Assembly: GCF_902459645.1 (NCBI RefSeq) | Contig: NZ_CABPSK010000007.1 | Coordinates: forward strand, 62,001 to 126,000 | Source of the DNA: Pandoraea pneumonica | Lineage (GTDB): Bacteria; Pseudomonadota; Gammaproteobacteria; Burkholderiales; Burkholderiaceae | DNA: 64,000 nt | Reading direction: 5' to 3' | Shown here: one piece after another, positions 44,656-54,606 of the stretch | Layout of the letters: every line of letters starts with the position of its first letter | Numbering within the stretch: position 1 is the stretch's first letter | Translations under genes and position numbers: made by a program | The notes under the pieces: model-generated | Database searches by the model: none | What the model was told of the DNA's origin: nothing | Seen by the model: only the letters and a program-made list of their open reading frames with translations

Positions 44656-45285
44656 TCACGCTTGCCGCTGCAACCGCACCACCTTGTCTTGCGAACCCGG
44701 CGCAATGCCGGCACGCAGGAGCAAGATCTTCAGATGATCGCCAATACGTTCGATGCGATCGTTGAAGTGGTTGAGGAACACGAGCACGAACAACGCCGTC
44801 GAGATACCGAGTGCGGTGGCGTACAGCGCCGTCCCGATACCGGCCGACACGCCCTTGGCATCCGAAATCCCCGACGCGGCGAGCGACGAGAACGTATCGA
44901 TAATGCCGAGAATCGTACCGAGCAGACCGATCAGCGGTGCCGCCGTCACGATCGTGTCGAGCATCCACAGACGCTGCTTGAGCTTGGACTTCATCGCGAG
45001 ATACAGCGCAGCGGAGAGCTGCTCCATGTCTTCGCGCGAGTGAGCGTCGGCACGCGCCTTGGCCAGTGCACGCAGCGCGTCGGCCGGCACACTGTCATTG
45101 CTCTCGAGATGTTGCGTGAGATCGTCGAGCGTACGGCCTTCGCCGAGCAGCATCGCGTCAAGCTCACGAGCATGTTTGTTCGTGTAGCGATAGAAAATCA
45201 GACGTTCGATGCTGATGAACAACGCCACGACCAGGCACGCGTACATCAGGAAAAACGACAGATCATGTAGCACCTGAGTGTTCAT
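44656..45285 (-). CDS. exbB: ExbB/TolQ-family proton channel protein
   Basis: A 209-residue MotA/TolQ/ExbB protein with three membrane segments (about residues 10-28, 110-135 and 150-175). The family core is in 'LDTIVTAAPLIGLLGTILGIIDTF', split over segment 2, and 'IGTALYATALGISTALFVLVFL' in segment 3. Together with ExbD it uses the proton gradient to drive TonB. It is the last gene of the minus-strand operon exbD-tonB-receptor-exbB, an order in which the receptor gene separates ExbB from its partners. Confidence 0.92.
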   Translation of the reverse strand: MNTQVLHDLSFFLMYACLVVALFISIERLIFYRYTNKHARELDAMLLGEGRTLDDLTQHLESNDSVPADALRALAKARADAHSREDMEQLSAALYLAMKSKLKQRLWMLDTIVTAAPLIGLLGTILGIIDTFSSLAASGISDAKGVSAGIGTALYATALGISTALFVLVFLNHFNDRIERIGDHLKILLLRAGIAPGSQDKVVRLQRQA

Positions 45286-45333
45286 ACGAAGGTTCCTCTT
45301 TCAAATTCGTGAGTGCGAATGCAGCGGCTCGCC

Positions 45334-47748
45334 TCACTGGAAGTCGGCGGACAGCGACACAGACAGCAGTCGCGGAGCGCCCAGGTAGTAATAAACCGTG
45401 CCGCTGCCGCCGCCGACTTGCACGCTCGACGGGTTGCGGTACTGGCGGTTGAACAAGTTGCTCACGTTCACACGCACGGTCGGGTTCTTGAAGAAGAACG
45501 TGTTGCCGAAGCGATAGCCCGCGTCCAAATCGACCGTGGTGTACGACGGTGCGACTTCGTCGTTCATGAGCGTGGCGTACTGACGCGCCGTGAACTTCGT
45601 TTGCGCGCGCACGTACCACTTCGGTTGTGCGTACTGAATCGACAGACCGAGCAGCCACGACGGATCGAGCGGGTAATCCTTGCCCGAGGTCTGCATCGTG
45701 GTCGTCGCCGACGTGCGCAGGTTGTCGAGCTGGCGGCTATGGTTGTTCGTCACCGAGAAGTACGCCGACCAGCCGTGGAACGGCACCGTGCCGAACTCCA
45801 ACTGGAAGCCGTAGTTACGCACGCGACCGGCGTTCGTGTAGACCGAGTTGTTCAGGTTCGGGTCGTACGCGGTGGCCTGACGATTCTTGTAGTCCACGTA
45901 GAACAGCGAGCCCGAGAACACGCCCAGGCCGCTTTCGTTGCGATAGCCGAGGTCGTACACGTTCGACGTTTCAGCCTGCACGTTGCCCGTCACGGTCGCC
46001 TGACCGTTCACGAACGTCACGTTGCCGTTGGTCGGCGAGAACGCGAAGTTGGGCGGTGCGCGGAAGTTCTTCGCGTAGCTGCCGTAGACCTGATTCGAAT
46101 CGTCGATCGAATAACGCAAGCCTGCTTGCGGCAGGAACGCGTTGTAGTCCTTCACCACGTTGTACGTCGTGCCCGAGTTGCTGCCCTCGTTGGCGAAGTT
46201 CGTGAAGTCGCGGCGCACGTGCGGCGTGCGGAAGCCAGCCGTCAGGTTCAGCTTGTCGGCGAGCATCGAGATCGAGTCGGCGGCGAAGAACTGCCACGAC
46301 GTCGACACCGTCTTCCAGTTACGCGACTCGTACGGCTGACCCGTCGGGCCGGTGATCTGGTTGTCTTGCAACCAGATATCGCTGGCGGTGCCGTCGGCGT
46401 TCACGAGCACGGCCGGGCCGGTTTGACGGTGCACGGCACGCTCGAACCACACACCCGCTTGAATCTGGTGGTTGCCGAGCTGTTGCGTCACGGTCGTGGT
46501 GATACCCGGGCGGTCGGTGCGCGTCACGCTGCTGTTCGCCACGATGATCTTGTCGAGCGTATCGCCGTCGCCGTTCAGGTCTTTACCCAGGCCGGTCTTG
46601 CCGGTGGCCGGGTTCAGGAAGCCCGTTTCCGAGAGCACGTACTGCTGCGTGCCGCCCGTGCCGAAGCCATACCAGTAGTACGGCTGAATCTTCACTTGCG
46701 TGGTCGGCGTCAGACGGAACACACCGGTAACCGACGCGATGACGTTCTCGAACGGGTTCTGTGCGAGCTTGTAGTACGCCGGGCTTTGCGAGGCTTCGTT
46801 CTGTGCTGTGCCCTTGCCCGGGGGCAGGTGACCCACGAACTGCGACGCGTAATCGCCGTAGTAACCGTTCTGATTGAGCTGCGCGAGCGACGGGTTGTAG
46901 ATGTTGTTGTTGATCGCACGGTTGTAGTTCAACGTACCCGTGACGTAGTTTTCCTTGTTGATGTCGAGGCGGAAGCCGAAGTCGACGTGATCGCGCTTGG
47001 CCTTGCCTTCGCCCTTCCACTTATCGATCTCGGCGTGCGAGTACGACACGAAGAGCTTGGCCATGTCGTTGGCGAAGCGGCCCGAGTCGAGACGCACGAA
47101 CGAGTTCGTGAGGTTCAGGCCACCGACCGTTTGCGAAATGCGCACACGCTTCTGGTCTTCCGGTTCGCACGTCACGATGCTGACGTTGCCGCCGGTCGAG
47201 CCGACGTGCGGGGCATCGAGGTCGGTGGCGCCCTGCGTCACCGACATACCGCAGGTGTTCGAGTTATCGAGGAATTCCTGCGGGTACACGGCGAAGCTGC
47301 CCGAGTCGTTGACCGGCACGCCGTTGATCGTGAAGCCGATCTGGTCGGAGTTGAAGCCGCGAATCGACAGGCCGCCACCGAACAGACCCGAGGCGTCGTA
47401 GCTGTACGTCGACACGCCCGGGAGCAGGCCGATCGACTGGAACACGTTGCCGGTCGCACGTTCTTTCTCAATCTCGGCGCGCGTCACCGTGCTGCGGGTC
47501 TTCGGTTCGTCTTCGCGAACCATGAGGCCCGTGCCAAGGTTGTCGCCGTCGCCGGTGATGGTCACCGTGCCGATGTTCGACGTGCTGCTGGCGGCAGCGG
47601 CGGGGGCCGCAGCCGGAGCTGCGTTGTTATCGGTGCTTTGCGCATGTGCGACGCCAGCCTGAAGCAGCAGCACGTGAACAGCGATCATGGACAGACGCAA
47701 TGCGGGATGCTTGAACGGCTTTCGGGCCGTTGTAGGTAGATCGTTCAT
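45334..47748 (-). CDS. TonB-dependent outer-membrane receptor
   Basis: An 804-residue TonB-dependent receptor with a signal peptide (to about 'GVAHAQS', residue 37), an Ala-rich linker, the plug domain ('TRSTVTRAEIEKERATGNVF', 'LPGVSTYSYDASGLFGGGLS' and 'IRGFNSDQIGFTINGVPVND') and a 22-strand barrel ending 'LLSVSLSADFQ'. The plug has a Cys pair ('SNTCGMS' and 'SIVTCEPE'). The ligand is not clear. It sits within one operon with its own TonB, ExbB and ExbD, so it is likely energised by these. Divergent phospholipase D and PhoD genes hint at a phosphorus-containing substrate. Confidence 0.92.
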   Translation of the reverse strand: MNDLPTTARKPFKHPALRLSMIAVHVLLLQAGVAHAQSTDNNAAPAAAPAAAASSTSNIGTVTITGDGDNLGTGLMVREDEPKTRSTVTRAEIEKERATGNVFQSIGLLPGVSTYSYDASGLFGGGLSIRGFNSDQIGFTINGVPVNDSGSFAVYPQEFLDNSNTCGMSVTQGATDLDAPHVGSTGGNVSIVTCEPEDQKRVRISQTVGGLNLTNSFVRLDSGRFANDMAKLFVSYSHAEIDKWKGEGKAKRDHVDFGFRLDINKENYVTGTLNYNRAINNNIYNPSLAQLNQNGYYGDYASQFVGHLPPGKGTAQNEASQSPAYYKLAQNPFENVIASVTGVFRLTPTTQVKIQPYYWYGFGTGGTQQYVLSETGFLNPATGKTGLGKDLNGDGDTLDKIIVANSSVTRTDRPGITTTVTQQLGNHQIQAGVWFERAVHRQTGPAVLVNADGTASDIWLQDNQITGPTGQPYESRNWKTVSTSWQFFAADSISMLADKLNLTAGFRTPHVRRDFTNFANEGSNSGTTYNVVKDYNAFLPQAGLRYSIDDSNQVYGSYAKNFRAPPNFAFSPTNGNVTFVNGQATVTGNVQAETSNVYDLGYRNESGLGVFSGSLFYVDYKNRQATAYDPNLNNSVYTNAGRVRNYGFQLEFGTVPFHGWSAYFSVTNNHSRQLDNLRTSATTTMQTSGKDYPLDPSWLLGLSIQYAQPKWYVRAQTKFTARQYATLMNDEVAPSYTTVDLDAGYRFGNTFFFKNPTVRVNVSNLFNRQYRNPSSVQVGGGSGTVYYYLGAPRLLSVSLSADFQ

Positions 47749-47880
47749 CTCGGTCTATTCGTTATGGTTACGGGTGCCTGGATTGCTGCGGCAAAGCGCC
47801 GCCGCGGTTTCATCCACGTGGCGCAGGGCCGCGTGGTTAGCGTGTGTGCAACGGGACTGCTGTGTTGCCTGGGTCGCTCC

Positions 47881-48690
47881 TTAGCTGTTGCCCGGGAGCT
47901 GGTAATCGAGCTTCATGCAGAACCGGTGCTGCCCTTGGCCTGCGAAATGCGTGTCTTGGAATGCCGGGTACGTGGTGCCTTCGACGAGTCGCGTGGCCGT
48001 GTTGTCGAGCAGCAGCGAGCCCGAACTGTTGGTCACGTTGACGTCTTTCACCTTGCCGCCGCGATCGAGCATCACGCACAACTCGACAGCGCCCGTGGGC
48101 TTCTCGATCATGGCTTGACGGCTCGTCGGATATTTCTTGCGCGACTCGACCAGCGCGCGCAGCGAGCGCTCGTATTCGCGGTCGGGGTCGCCCTTGCTCG
48201 GTGCCGCCGCCTTCTGCACGGGCTTCGCATCGGCCGTCGGCGCAGCACTCGCCGTGTTCGTCGCCGTGTTCGCTGTCGGCGCGGCGTTCGACGTCGCCGG
48301 TGCGCTATCCGCGACGGGTTGCGGCGAAGGCGTGGGCGTCGGTGCCGGTTGCGGCGTGGGCTGCGGCGTAGGACGCGGTTGCGGCTGAGGCTGCGGCTTG
48401 GGCTCGGGTTTCGGTTCTGGCTTCGGCTCGGGCTTGGGTTGCGGCTTCGGTTCTGGCTTCGGCTGCGGGAGCGGCTCGGCCTTGGGCTGCGGTTGCGGCT
48501 CGGGCGGCGGCGGTGCGAGGTCGATTTCGGTCAGCACTTCGGCTTGCTTCTCGCCAGGCGGCGGCGTCATCGCACGGAAGCCCGGGCCTACCGTGGCCGC
48601 GAGTGCGAGCAGCAGCGTCAATCCGCCCGCCACCCAATCGCGGCGGCGATAGACCGGCGTGGGCATCCAGAAGGCGTTCATTGCACTCAT
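47881..48690 (-). CDS. tonB: TonB energy transducer
   Basis: A 269-residue TonB protein with one N-terminal membrane segment (about residues 18-38). The long Pro/Glu/Gln/Lys-rich periplasmic spacer (about 55-115, repeats of PKPEP/PQP) leads to a C-terminal TonB domain ('YPTSRQAMIEKPTGAVELCVM' in part, 'GGKVKDVNVTNSSGSLLLD'). It links the ExbB-ExbD motor to the receptor. It overlaps exbD by 4 bases (ATGA). Confidence 0.93.
   Translation of the reverse strand: MSAMNAFWMPTPVYRRRDWVAGGLTLLLALAATVGPGFRAMTPPPGEKQAEVLTEIDLAPPPPEPQPQPKAEPLPQPKPEPKPQPKPEPKPEPKPEPKPQPQPQPRPTPQPTPQPAPTPTPSPQPVADSAPATSNAAPTANTATNTASAAPTADAKPVQKAAAPSKGDPDREYERSLRALVESRKKYPTSRQAMIEKPTGAVELCVMLDRGGKVKDVNVTNSSGSLLLDNTATRLVEGTTYPAFQDTHFAGQGQHRFCMKLDYQLPGNS
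48330..48520 (-). repeat. Low-complexity repeat coding the TonB proline-rich spacer
   Basis: Short repeats of ggcttcggctcgg/ggttgcggctt type encode alternating Pro with Lys, Glu or Gln on the minus strand. It is a coding microsatellite typical of TonB and not an array of another kind. Confidence 0.75.
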
Positions 48691-49100
48691 GACGACTTGG
48701 CTCGCGTAGCGATCGAGATCTTGCTGATCGATGCGGCCTTCAACGCATCCATGACGTCGATCACACGTTGCATCAACGTGCCTTCATCGGTCTTGAGCGT
48801 GACTTGCGCCTTTTCGACGTCGCCGGCTTTTTCCTTCACACGTGCGCCGAGCGCTTCGAGCGTGGTGTCGACGCCGTCGACTTGCAGCGCGCCGTCGCGG
48901 GTGATCGTCACGACGACGGGCTTCTCGGGGTTGACTTGGGCTGCGCTCGACGATTGCGGCAACGTGGTCGACAGGCCGCGCGACGGAATCACGTTGATGC
49001 TGAGCAGCACGAAGAACACGAGCAGGAACATCATCACGTCGATCATCGGAATGATCTCGATGCGCGCGTGCCGTTTGGGGGGATCTTCGAAGTGAATCAT
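48687..49100 (-). CDS. exbD: ExbD/TolR-family protein
   Basis: A 137-residue ExbD-type protein with one membrane segment (residues about 15-35), 'IEIIPMIDVMMFLLVFFVLLS', containing the conserved proton-carrying Asp (MIDVM). A small periplasmic domain follows. It is the first gene of the operon and overlaps tonB by 4 bases. It is the ExbB partner for driving TonB. Confidence 0.93.
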   Translation of the reverse strand: MIHFEDPPKRHARIEIIPMIDVMMFLLVFFVLLSINVIPSRGLSTTLPQSSSAAQVNPEKPVVVTITRDGALQVDGVDTTLEALGARVKEKAGDVEKAQVTLKTDEGTLMQRVIDVMDALKAASISKISIATRAKSS

Positions 49101-49472
49101 GGCGACGTCCGGAAAAAAGAACCCGGATTATTTTGGACGTCGATGAAATTTGCGTGACGAAACGGAACAATGACAATACGAAAGCGGTCGAGCGTTGCGT
49201 TTACCCCGTCATCGCAAAATATATTTCTCGCGTGTAATAAAGTTTAACAATTGGCGAATATCCTGCCGTGTAAACCACAGGAAGCCATTGCGCTCTACGC
49301 TGCGAAAACCGCTTGAAATAAGGTGTTTTCGCGAGCCTTCGCACGACGAGAACGCGCGCACATATGTTTCTGCATATGTTAGGTATACGATGCCATCGCG
49401 AAACTGTCACAAAGACTTCCGTGAATAAAACGTTACTCCGCACACAACATCGACACGTCATTCGAGGAATTC
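49101..49472. other. Divergent promoter region, exbD and phospholipase D-like genes
   Basis: A 372-base A/T-richer stretch. It holds a near direct repeat of ACATATGTT/GCATATGTT (around 49359-49380), the word TTAGGTATACGA (49379-49390), which recurs near the porin gene, and CTGTCACAAAG (49404-49414), which resembles half of a Pho box. No gene is seen. It probably holds both divergent promoters. Confidence 0.5.
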
Positions 49473-50705
49473 ATGCGTCACAAGTTTGCTGCGCTCGTGG
49501 TTGCGTTGAGCGCAATTGCACCGTTGGCACCGCTAAGTGCTGCCCCCGCTCCATTCACCATTCCCGGCTTTGAACTCGTCCACACCGCTCCCGTCGGGGC
49601 CGGTGCCGATAGCGACGATCTTCGCGACTCCGTCACGGTGTGGAACGACATGTTCGATCACGCGAAGACGTCGATCGACTTCGGTCAGTTCTACGTGTCT
49701 GGTGAGTGTGGCAGCCGCATGGACGCGGTGCTCGATCATCTCGAAGCGGCGGGCAAGCGCGGTGTGAAGATTCGTTTTCTGATGGAAGCCAAGGGCGAGC
49801 GCATGTCGGACGAACCGACGCTCACGCGCCTGAAGCAGATTCCGAACCTCGAATTCCGCATGCTGGACTTCTCGAAAGTCGGCGGTGGCATCATTCATGC
49901 GAAGTACTTCATCGTGGATCGACGCGAAAGTTTCGTCGGTAGTCAGAACTTCGACTGGCGCGCGCTCGAACACATCGACGAGACCGGTGTGCGCGTGAGC
50001 GAGCCGAAGATTGTCGCGCAGATGCAAGGCATCTTCGAGCAGGACTGGCAGGCGCAAGCGGCAATCGCAAGCGGTGGACAACCGACGGTGCGCAATCGTG
50101 ATGTGGTCGCGGCCGATCTCGCGCAATCGTCGTTTCTCGTGGCGAGCCCGAACGCTTATAACCCGCCGGGCGTCGGTGATTCGCAGACGGCACTGCCCGC
50201 GTTGATTGGGCAAGCCAAGCAGAGCGTGCAAGTTCAGTTGATGGATTACGCACCGTTGTCTTATGGCGAAAAGGGGAAGCGCCCCTACTACGCCGTGATC
50301 GACACGGCGTTGCGCACGGCGGCGGCGCGTGGCGTGAAGGTGCAGTTGCTGATCTCGAACTGGAATCTCAAGCGTCCCGACGTGGCGTACTTGAAGAGTC
50401 TTGCGCTGGTGCCCAACGTCGAATTACGTGTGGTGACGGTGCCGCCCGCCTCGACCGGCTTCATTCCGTATGCGCGCGTCGTGCATAGCAAGACGATGGT
50501 CATCGATGGCGAAGTCGCGTGGGTCGGCACGAGCAATTGGACGGGCGGCTACTTCGATAACTCGCGCAATTTGGAAGTGGTGATGCGCGACGCGAAGATG
50601 GCGCAACGCATTGCGCAGTTGCAGCGCACGTGGTGGAATTCGCCGAACACTGCGCCAATCGATGTGTCGCGCGATTATCCGGTGCCGCATCCGGGCACCC
50701 CTTGA
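49473..50705 (+). CDS. Secreted phospholipase D-family protein
   Basis: A 410-residue exported protein with a signal peptide (to about 'PLSAAPAP', residue 27) and two phospholipase D HKD motifs: 'HAKYFIVDRRESFVGSQN' (about residue 147) and 'HSKTMVIDGEVAWVGTSN' (about residue 337), both complete. It should cleave or transfer phosphodiester bonds, for example in phospholipids, outside the cytosol. A GAGGAATTC spacing precedes the ATG. The PhoD gene starts 10 bases after it, so both form one unit, consistent with phosphorus release from lipids. Confidence 0.92.
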   Translation: MRHKFAALVVALSAIAPLAPLSAAPAPFTIPGFELVHTAPVGAGADSDDLRDSVTVWNDMFDHAKTSIDFGQFYVSGECGSRMDAVLDHLEAAGKRGVKIRFLMEAKGERMSDEPTLTRLKQIPNLEFRMLDFSKVGGGIIHAKYFIVDRRESFVGSQNFDWRALEHIDETGVRVSEPKIVAQMQGIFEQDWQAQAAIASGGQPTVRNRDVVAADLAQSSFLVASPNAYNPPGVGDSQTALPALIGQAKQSVQVQLMDYAPLSYGEKGKRPYYAVIDTALRTAAARGVKVQLLISNWNLKRPDVAYLKSLALVPNVELRVVTVPPASTGFIPYARVVHSKTMVIDGEVAWVGTSNWTGGYFDNSRNLEVVMRDAKMAQRIAQLQRTWWNSPNTAPIDVSRDYPVPHPGTP

Positions 50706-50715
50706 GTTGTCTAGT

Positions 50716-52323
50716 ATGAAGCCGACAGAACACGCCGGACCTGACCACACGCGCCGCACCTTGCTCAAGGGCGCTGGCGCGCTCGTGGTCGTGCCGCTGC
50801 TCAGTCCTTTCTCTCGCGCGCTTGCGGCCAATGCGAGCGATCCGTTCACGCTGGGCGTGGCATCCGGCGATCCCGCCGCTGACGGCTTCGTGCTGTGGAC
50901 GCGTCTCGCACCCTCGCCGATTTCGCCCGACGGATTGGGCGGCATGGCCGGTATGCCCGCACAGGTGCCAGTGCAATGGGAGATCGCCAGCGACGAGACC
51001 ATGCGCAACGTAGTGCAACGCGGCGTCGCTTATGCGCCAGCGGTGTTTGCTTACAGCGTGCATGTGGAGGTGAGCGGTCTGGCGCCGCATCGCCCGTACT
51101 GGTATCGCTTCACGGCGATGGGTGCGCAGAGTCCTGTTGGACGCGCCGTCACGGCCCCGCTCGCCAACGCGCCGGTCGATCGACTGCGCTTCTCGTTTGC
51201 GTCGTGTTCGCATTGGGAATTGGGATACTTCAGCGCTTATCGTCACATGGCGCAGGAGAACCCGGATCTCGTCATCTTCCTCGGCGATTACATCTACGAG
51301 TATTCGAACGATCAGAAGAAGAAGGACGCCAAGCCGATCGTGCGCGCGCATGACGGCCCGGATGCGAAGAATCTCACCGGCTATCGCAATCGCTACGCGT
51401 TGTACCGCACGGACCCCGATCTGCAAATGCTTCACGCGGCAGCGCCGAGTCTGATGACGTGGGACGACCACGAAGTCGAAAACGACTACGCCAACGCGTG
51501 GTCGCAGAAAGTCGACGTCTCCGCGACGGACTTCCTGAAGCGGCGCGCGGCGGCCTATCAGGCGTACTACGAGCACATGCCGCTGCGCGCGATGTCGATG
51601 CCGCATGGGCCGGATATGCGCATCTACGATCGCATTGGCTATGGTGCGCTCGTCGATTTCCATGTGCTCGACGGGCGGCAGTACCGCACTCCGCAGCCTT
51701 GTGCGCTACCGAATAATCGGGGCGGCCATGTGGTGCAAGACAGTTGCACCGAGCGTACCGAGGCACGCCGCACGATGCTTGGCTTCGAGCAAGAAGCTTG
51801 GCTGGCGGAGGGGCTCCGAACGTCTCGTGCGCAGTGGAACGTGATCGCGCAGGATCTGCTTTTCGTGCCGCTCACGCAGAAGGATCGCAAGACCGGCGTC
51901 GTCGGCCATTGGACGGACGGATGGGACGGTTATCCCGCCACACGCGAGCGCATGCTGGACGCGATGGTGCAGGCACGGCCGAACAATCCGGTGCTGATCG
52001 GTGGCGATATTCACTCGTACTGGACGAACGACGTGCATGCGACGGAGCGCCCCGATTCACCGGTGATTGCGACGGAGTTCGTCGGCACGTCGATCACGGC
52101 GAATCCGCCGCCATACGAGGCGTTCGCTGAGATGCTGCCGGAGAATCCGCACGTGAAGTTCTTCGAGAGTCGGCATCGCGGGTATGTGTCCGTCGATGTG
52201 ACGCCGAAGCAGATGGACACCCGCTTTCAGGTGATTTCGGATCGCGCCGACATACAGGCGACCGTATCGACGCTCAAGCACTTTGTGGTCGAGTCTGGGG
52301 TGCCGGGGGCGAAGGTGGTTTAA
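50716..52323 (+). CDS. phoD: PhoD-type alkaline phosphatase (Tat-exported)
   Basis: A 535-residue PhoD family phosphodiesterase/phosphomonoesterase. The Tat-like signal 'HTRRTLLKGAGALVVVPLL' has twin Arg and the usual N-terminal domain follows ('TLGVASGDPAADGFVLWTRL'). Metal-site motifs: 'FASCSHWELGYF', 'IFLGDYIYEY', 'MTWDDHEVENDYAN', 'PVLIGGDIHSYW' and 'EFVGTSIT'. ATG 50716 was selected because the Tat signal starts there. PhoD is a Ca/Fe enzyme, usually induced by phosphate starvation. It is followed by a terminator. Confidence 0.94.
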   Translation: MKPTEHAGPDHTRRTLLKGAGALVVVPLLSPFSRALAANASDPFTLGVASGDPAADGFVLWTRLAPSPISPDGLGGMAGMPAQVPVQWEIASDETMRNVVQRGVAYAPAVFAYSVHVEVSGLAPHRPYWYRFTAMGAQSPVGRAVTAPLANAPVDRLRFSFASCSHWELGYFSAYRHMAQENPDLVIFLGDYIYEYSNDQKKKDAKPIVRAHDGPDAKNLTGYRNRYALYRTDPDLQMLHAAAPSLMTWDDHEVENDYANAWSQKVDVSATDFLKRRAAAYQAYYEHMPLRAMSMPHGPDMRIYDRIGYGALVDFHVLDGRQYRTPQPCALPNNRGGHVVQDSCTERTEARRTMLGFEQEAWLAEGLRTSRAQWNVIAQDLLFVPLTQKDRKTGVVGHWTDGWDGYPATRERMLDAMVQARPNNPVLIGGDIHSYWTNDVHATERPDSPVIATEFVGTSITANPPPYEAFAEMLPENPHVKFFESRHRGYVSVDVTPKQMDTRFQVISDRADIQATVSTLKHFVVESGVPGAKVV

Positions 52324-52366
52324 CGGCGTTGCGCGGTAGCGGACGCGATAACGGAAGCGTTAACGC

Positions 52367-52404
52367 AAAAGGCCGGATGTCGTTGAAGACATCCGGCCTT
52401 TTTT
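52367..52404 (+). terminator. Strong terminator after phoD, also serves the opposite strand
   Basis: AAAAGGCCGGATGTC (52367-52381), GTTGAA loop and GACATCCGGCCTTTT (52388-52402), then TT. The A run on the other side lets it also stop transcripts coming from the tRNA genes on the minus strand. Confidence 0.93.
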
Positions 52405-52471
52405 CATGCGATTCGTCGCATCTGACGCCGACGCGGTTTCGATGTTCGACTGCAACATCGATGCCGTTAGA

Positions 52472-52547
52472 TGGCGTCCCCTAGGGGATTCGAACCCCTG
52501 TACTCACCGTGAAAGGGTGATGTCCTAGGCCTCTAGACGAAGGGGAC
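52472..52547 (-). tRNA. tRNA-Glu (UUC)
   Basis: A 76-base tRNA on the minus strand with GUCCCC acceptor arm, encoded CCA end (52474-52472), T-loop GTTCGAATC and anticodon loop CTTTCAC with anticodon TTC. Directly downstream of tRNA-Ala with 17 bases between, so likely co-transcribed. Confidence 0.96.
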
Positions 52548-52564
52548 AAAAACAGTCATTCGGT

Positions 52565-52640
<76 letters not shown>

Positions 52641-52656
52641 GCGCGAAGAGGCGTGA

Positions 52657-54606
52657 CTATAGCGTGTTTGGCGACGACGGGCAACTGGTTTTGGCGGGTT
52701 CGCGCAGCAAACCAAATCGCTTCAGCTTCCGATACAGCGTGTTTCGACTCACGCCGAGCTTGCGTGCGGCTGCGCTCACTTGCCCCTGACAGGCGTCCAG
52801 TGTCTCGCGCAGCGCTTGGCGCTCCGCGGCTTCCAGAGGTGCTTCGGTAGGCACATCGCACGCGATGGCTTTCGCTTCGCGCACTTCGTCAGGCAAATCG
52901 TCCGGCGTGATGACACCGTCTTCGCTCAGCGCCACGAGCGTGCGTATCACGCTGCGCATCTGGCGCACGTTGCCGGGCCACGCGAAGGCGCACAGGGCTT
53001 CGCGCGCGGCATCCGTCACCACGACGCTGCTGCCCGCCTGCGCCTGCCCCAGCAAGCGCTGTATCAGATCCACTTTGTCGTCGCGCTCGCGCAGTGGCGG
53101 CACCACCACTGCCAATCCGCTCAAGCGATAGAACAGATCCTCGCGGAATTGCCGCTCGGCAATGCGTTGCTCCAAATTCTGATGCGTCGCGCTCAGCACG
53201 CGAATGTCGAGCGCCACCGGCTCGCCACCGCCCAGCGGCGATACCGCACGGTCTTCCAGCACCCGCAACAAGCGCGTCTGCATCGCGAACGGCATGTCGC
53301 CAATTTCATCGAGGAACAGCGTGCCGCGGTTGGCCTGCCAAAGCTTGCCGCTCATGCCCTCTTTGCGCGCGCCGGTAAAACTGCCGCCCACGTAGCCGAA
53401 CAACTCGCTCTCGATCAACGCCTCGGGAATCGCCGCGCAGTTCAGTGCGACGAACGGGCCATTGGCGCGCGCACTGGCGGCATGCACCGCACGCGCGAAG
53501 ACTTCTTTTCCGCTACCGGTTTCGCCACGAATCAGCACGGGCACGTCATGCGCGAAAACGCGGCACGCACGGGAGAATTCGCGCGCCAGATGCGCATCGG
53601 CAAACGGCGCAGCCGGAGCTTCCACAGGCTGTGCGGCCGGTACGGGTATGCGAGCCGTCGCGCGCCCCGCGCGTGCAGGTGCGCGCAACATCGCCAGCAA
53701 AGGTTCGCCCGCGAGCGTGCGAATCGGCCAGCAAGTCTGCGGTTGCGGATGTGCGCGATCCAGTAAGGCATCCAGCGTTTGGGCAAACCACCGGTCGATG
53801 CGCGTGCCGACGATCTCTTCGCGCATGACACCCAGCCGGTTCAATGCACTTTGGTTGGCAGCCAGCACGCGGCCGCTGTCGTCGAAGGCAAGCAATGCCT
53901 GCGCAAACCCGCCCAAGTGGTCCGCTTGCTCCTGCAATTGCAGCAGCCATTCGTCGCGGTAGTGCTGAAAGAAATACTCGCTCTCCACCACCTTCGCGCT
54001 GAGATTCACCAGCGCCAGCGTGTGGAACTGGCTTTGCCTTGTGACGTCGGCACTCGTGGACGAGACATCGATCACTGCCAGCAACTCGCCTTGCGGCGCA
54101 AAGACCGGGCTGGCCGTGCATGTGAGTGGGGTGTGCAGCGCACGGAAATGATCCTGTTGGCAAATGATGACCGGCGCCCGCTCGACCACGCACGTGCCGA
54201 TGCCGTTCGTGCCCTCGCACGCTTCGCTCCAGTCGGCCCCCGGGCGCAACCCTGCGCGTAGGAAGTCGTCGCGCGTGCCGTCATGCAATTGGCAATCAAC
54301 GATCACGCCTTCGGGGTCGGTCAGCAATACCGCCTGACGCGGATTCATCAACTGACGTTGCAATCGATCGAGCACGTGCGACGACACGCGGCGCAGTTGT
54401 TCCATCGCGTTGCGCCGCTCGCTCAATTGCGACGAGCCGATGACGTGCGGTGCCATGGACGCGCCCGGGTCGAGATCGTGCGTGTCGAGACAGCGCCGCC
54501 ATGAACTAGCGATGTTCGGGTCCGTCGCTGCGGCGACGGCTGGCAGATGACCTTGTACGACATTCAGCACACGTTGTGCGTGCGCCGATTCTGTATTGGC
54601 TGGCAT
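52657..54606 (-). CDS. AcoR-like sigma-54-dependent activator
   Basis: A 649-residue enhancer-binding protein. An N-terminal GAF-type sensor (about residues 60-200) and a PAS-like segment ('[21 protein letters not shown]') precede the AAA+ domain with Walker A '[15 protein letters not shown]' (about residue 360), '[10 protein letters not shown]' (the sigma-54 contact loop, with Ser in place of the first Ala) and Walker B '[12 protein letters not shown]'. A Fis-type HTH ends the protein ('[23 protein letters not shown]', in part). ATG 54606 gives a conserved AcoR-like start. It is divergent from the ALDH gene, which has a sigma-54 promoter, so that is the probable target. Confidence 0.92.
   Translation of the reverse strand: MPANTESAHAQRVLNVVQGHLPAVAAATDPNIASSWRRCLDTHDLDPGASMAPHVIGSSQLSERRNAMEQLRRVSSHVLDRLQRQLMNPRQAVLLTDPEGVIVDCQLHDGTRDDFLRAGLRPGADWSEACEGTNGIGTCVVERAPVIICQQDHFRALHTPLTCTASPVFAPQGELLAVIDVSSTSADVTRQSQFHTLALVNLSAKVVESEYFFQHYRDEWLLQLQEQADHLGGFAQALLAFDDSGRVLAANQSALNRLGVMREEIVGTRIDRWFAQTLDALLDRAHPQPQTCWPIRTLAGEPLLAMLRAPARAGRATARIPVPAAQPVEAPAAPFADAHLAREFSRACRVFAHDVPVLIRGETGSGKEVFARAVHAASARANGPFVALNCAAIPEALIESELFGYVGGSFTGARKEGMSGKLWQANRGTLFLDEIGDMPFAMQTRLLRVLEDRAVSPLGGGEPVALDIRVLSATHQNLEQRIAERQFREDLFYRLSGLAVVVPPLRERDDKVDLIQRLLGQAQAGSSVVVTDAAREALCAFAWPGNVRQMRSVIRTLVALSEDGVITPDDLPDEVREAKAIACDVPTEAPLEAAERQALRETLDACQGQVSAAARKLGVSRNTLYRKLKRFGLLREPAKTSCPSSPNTL

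Noticed and set aside
45313-47739. 808-codon open frame opposite the TonB-dependent receptor
   Set aside because: Same kind of antisense shadow: Val/Arg/His-rich, no ribosome binding site, while the minus strand encodes a complete receptor.
48330-48520. Possible CRISPR-like or mobile repeat array
   Set aside because: The repeats are short, irregular and in frame; they encode the Pro-rich TonB spacer. No direct repeat-spacer pattern exists in the window.
49404-49421. Pho box upstream of the phospholipase D-like gene
   Set aside because: Only the first half (CTGTCACAAAG) fits; the second heptamer ACTTCCG is too far from consensus to annotate as a PhoB site. Kept only as a hint in a finding.
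52439-52461. TCGATGTT/AACATCGA hairpin as the tRNA-Glu terminator
   Set aside because: It lacks a T run in the direction of tRNA transcription; the symmetric terminator at 52367-52404 is a better candidate.
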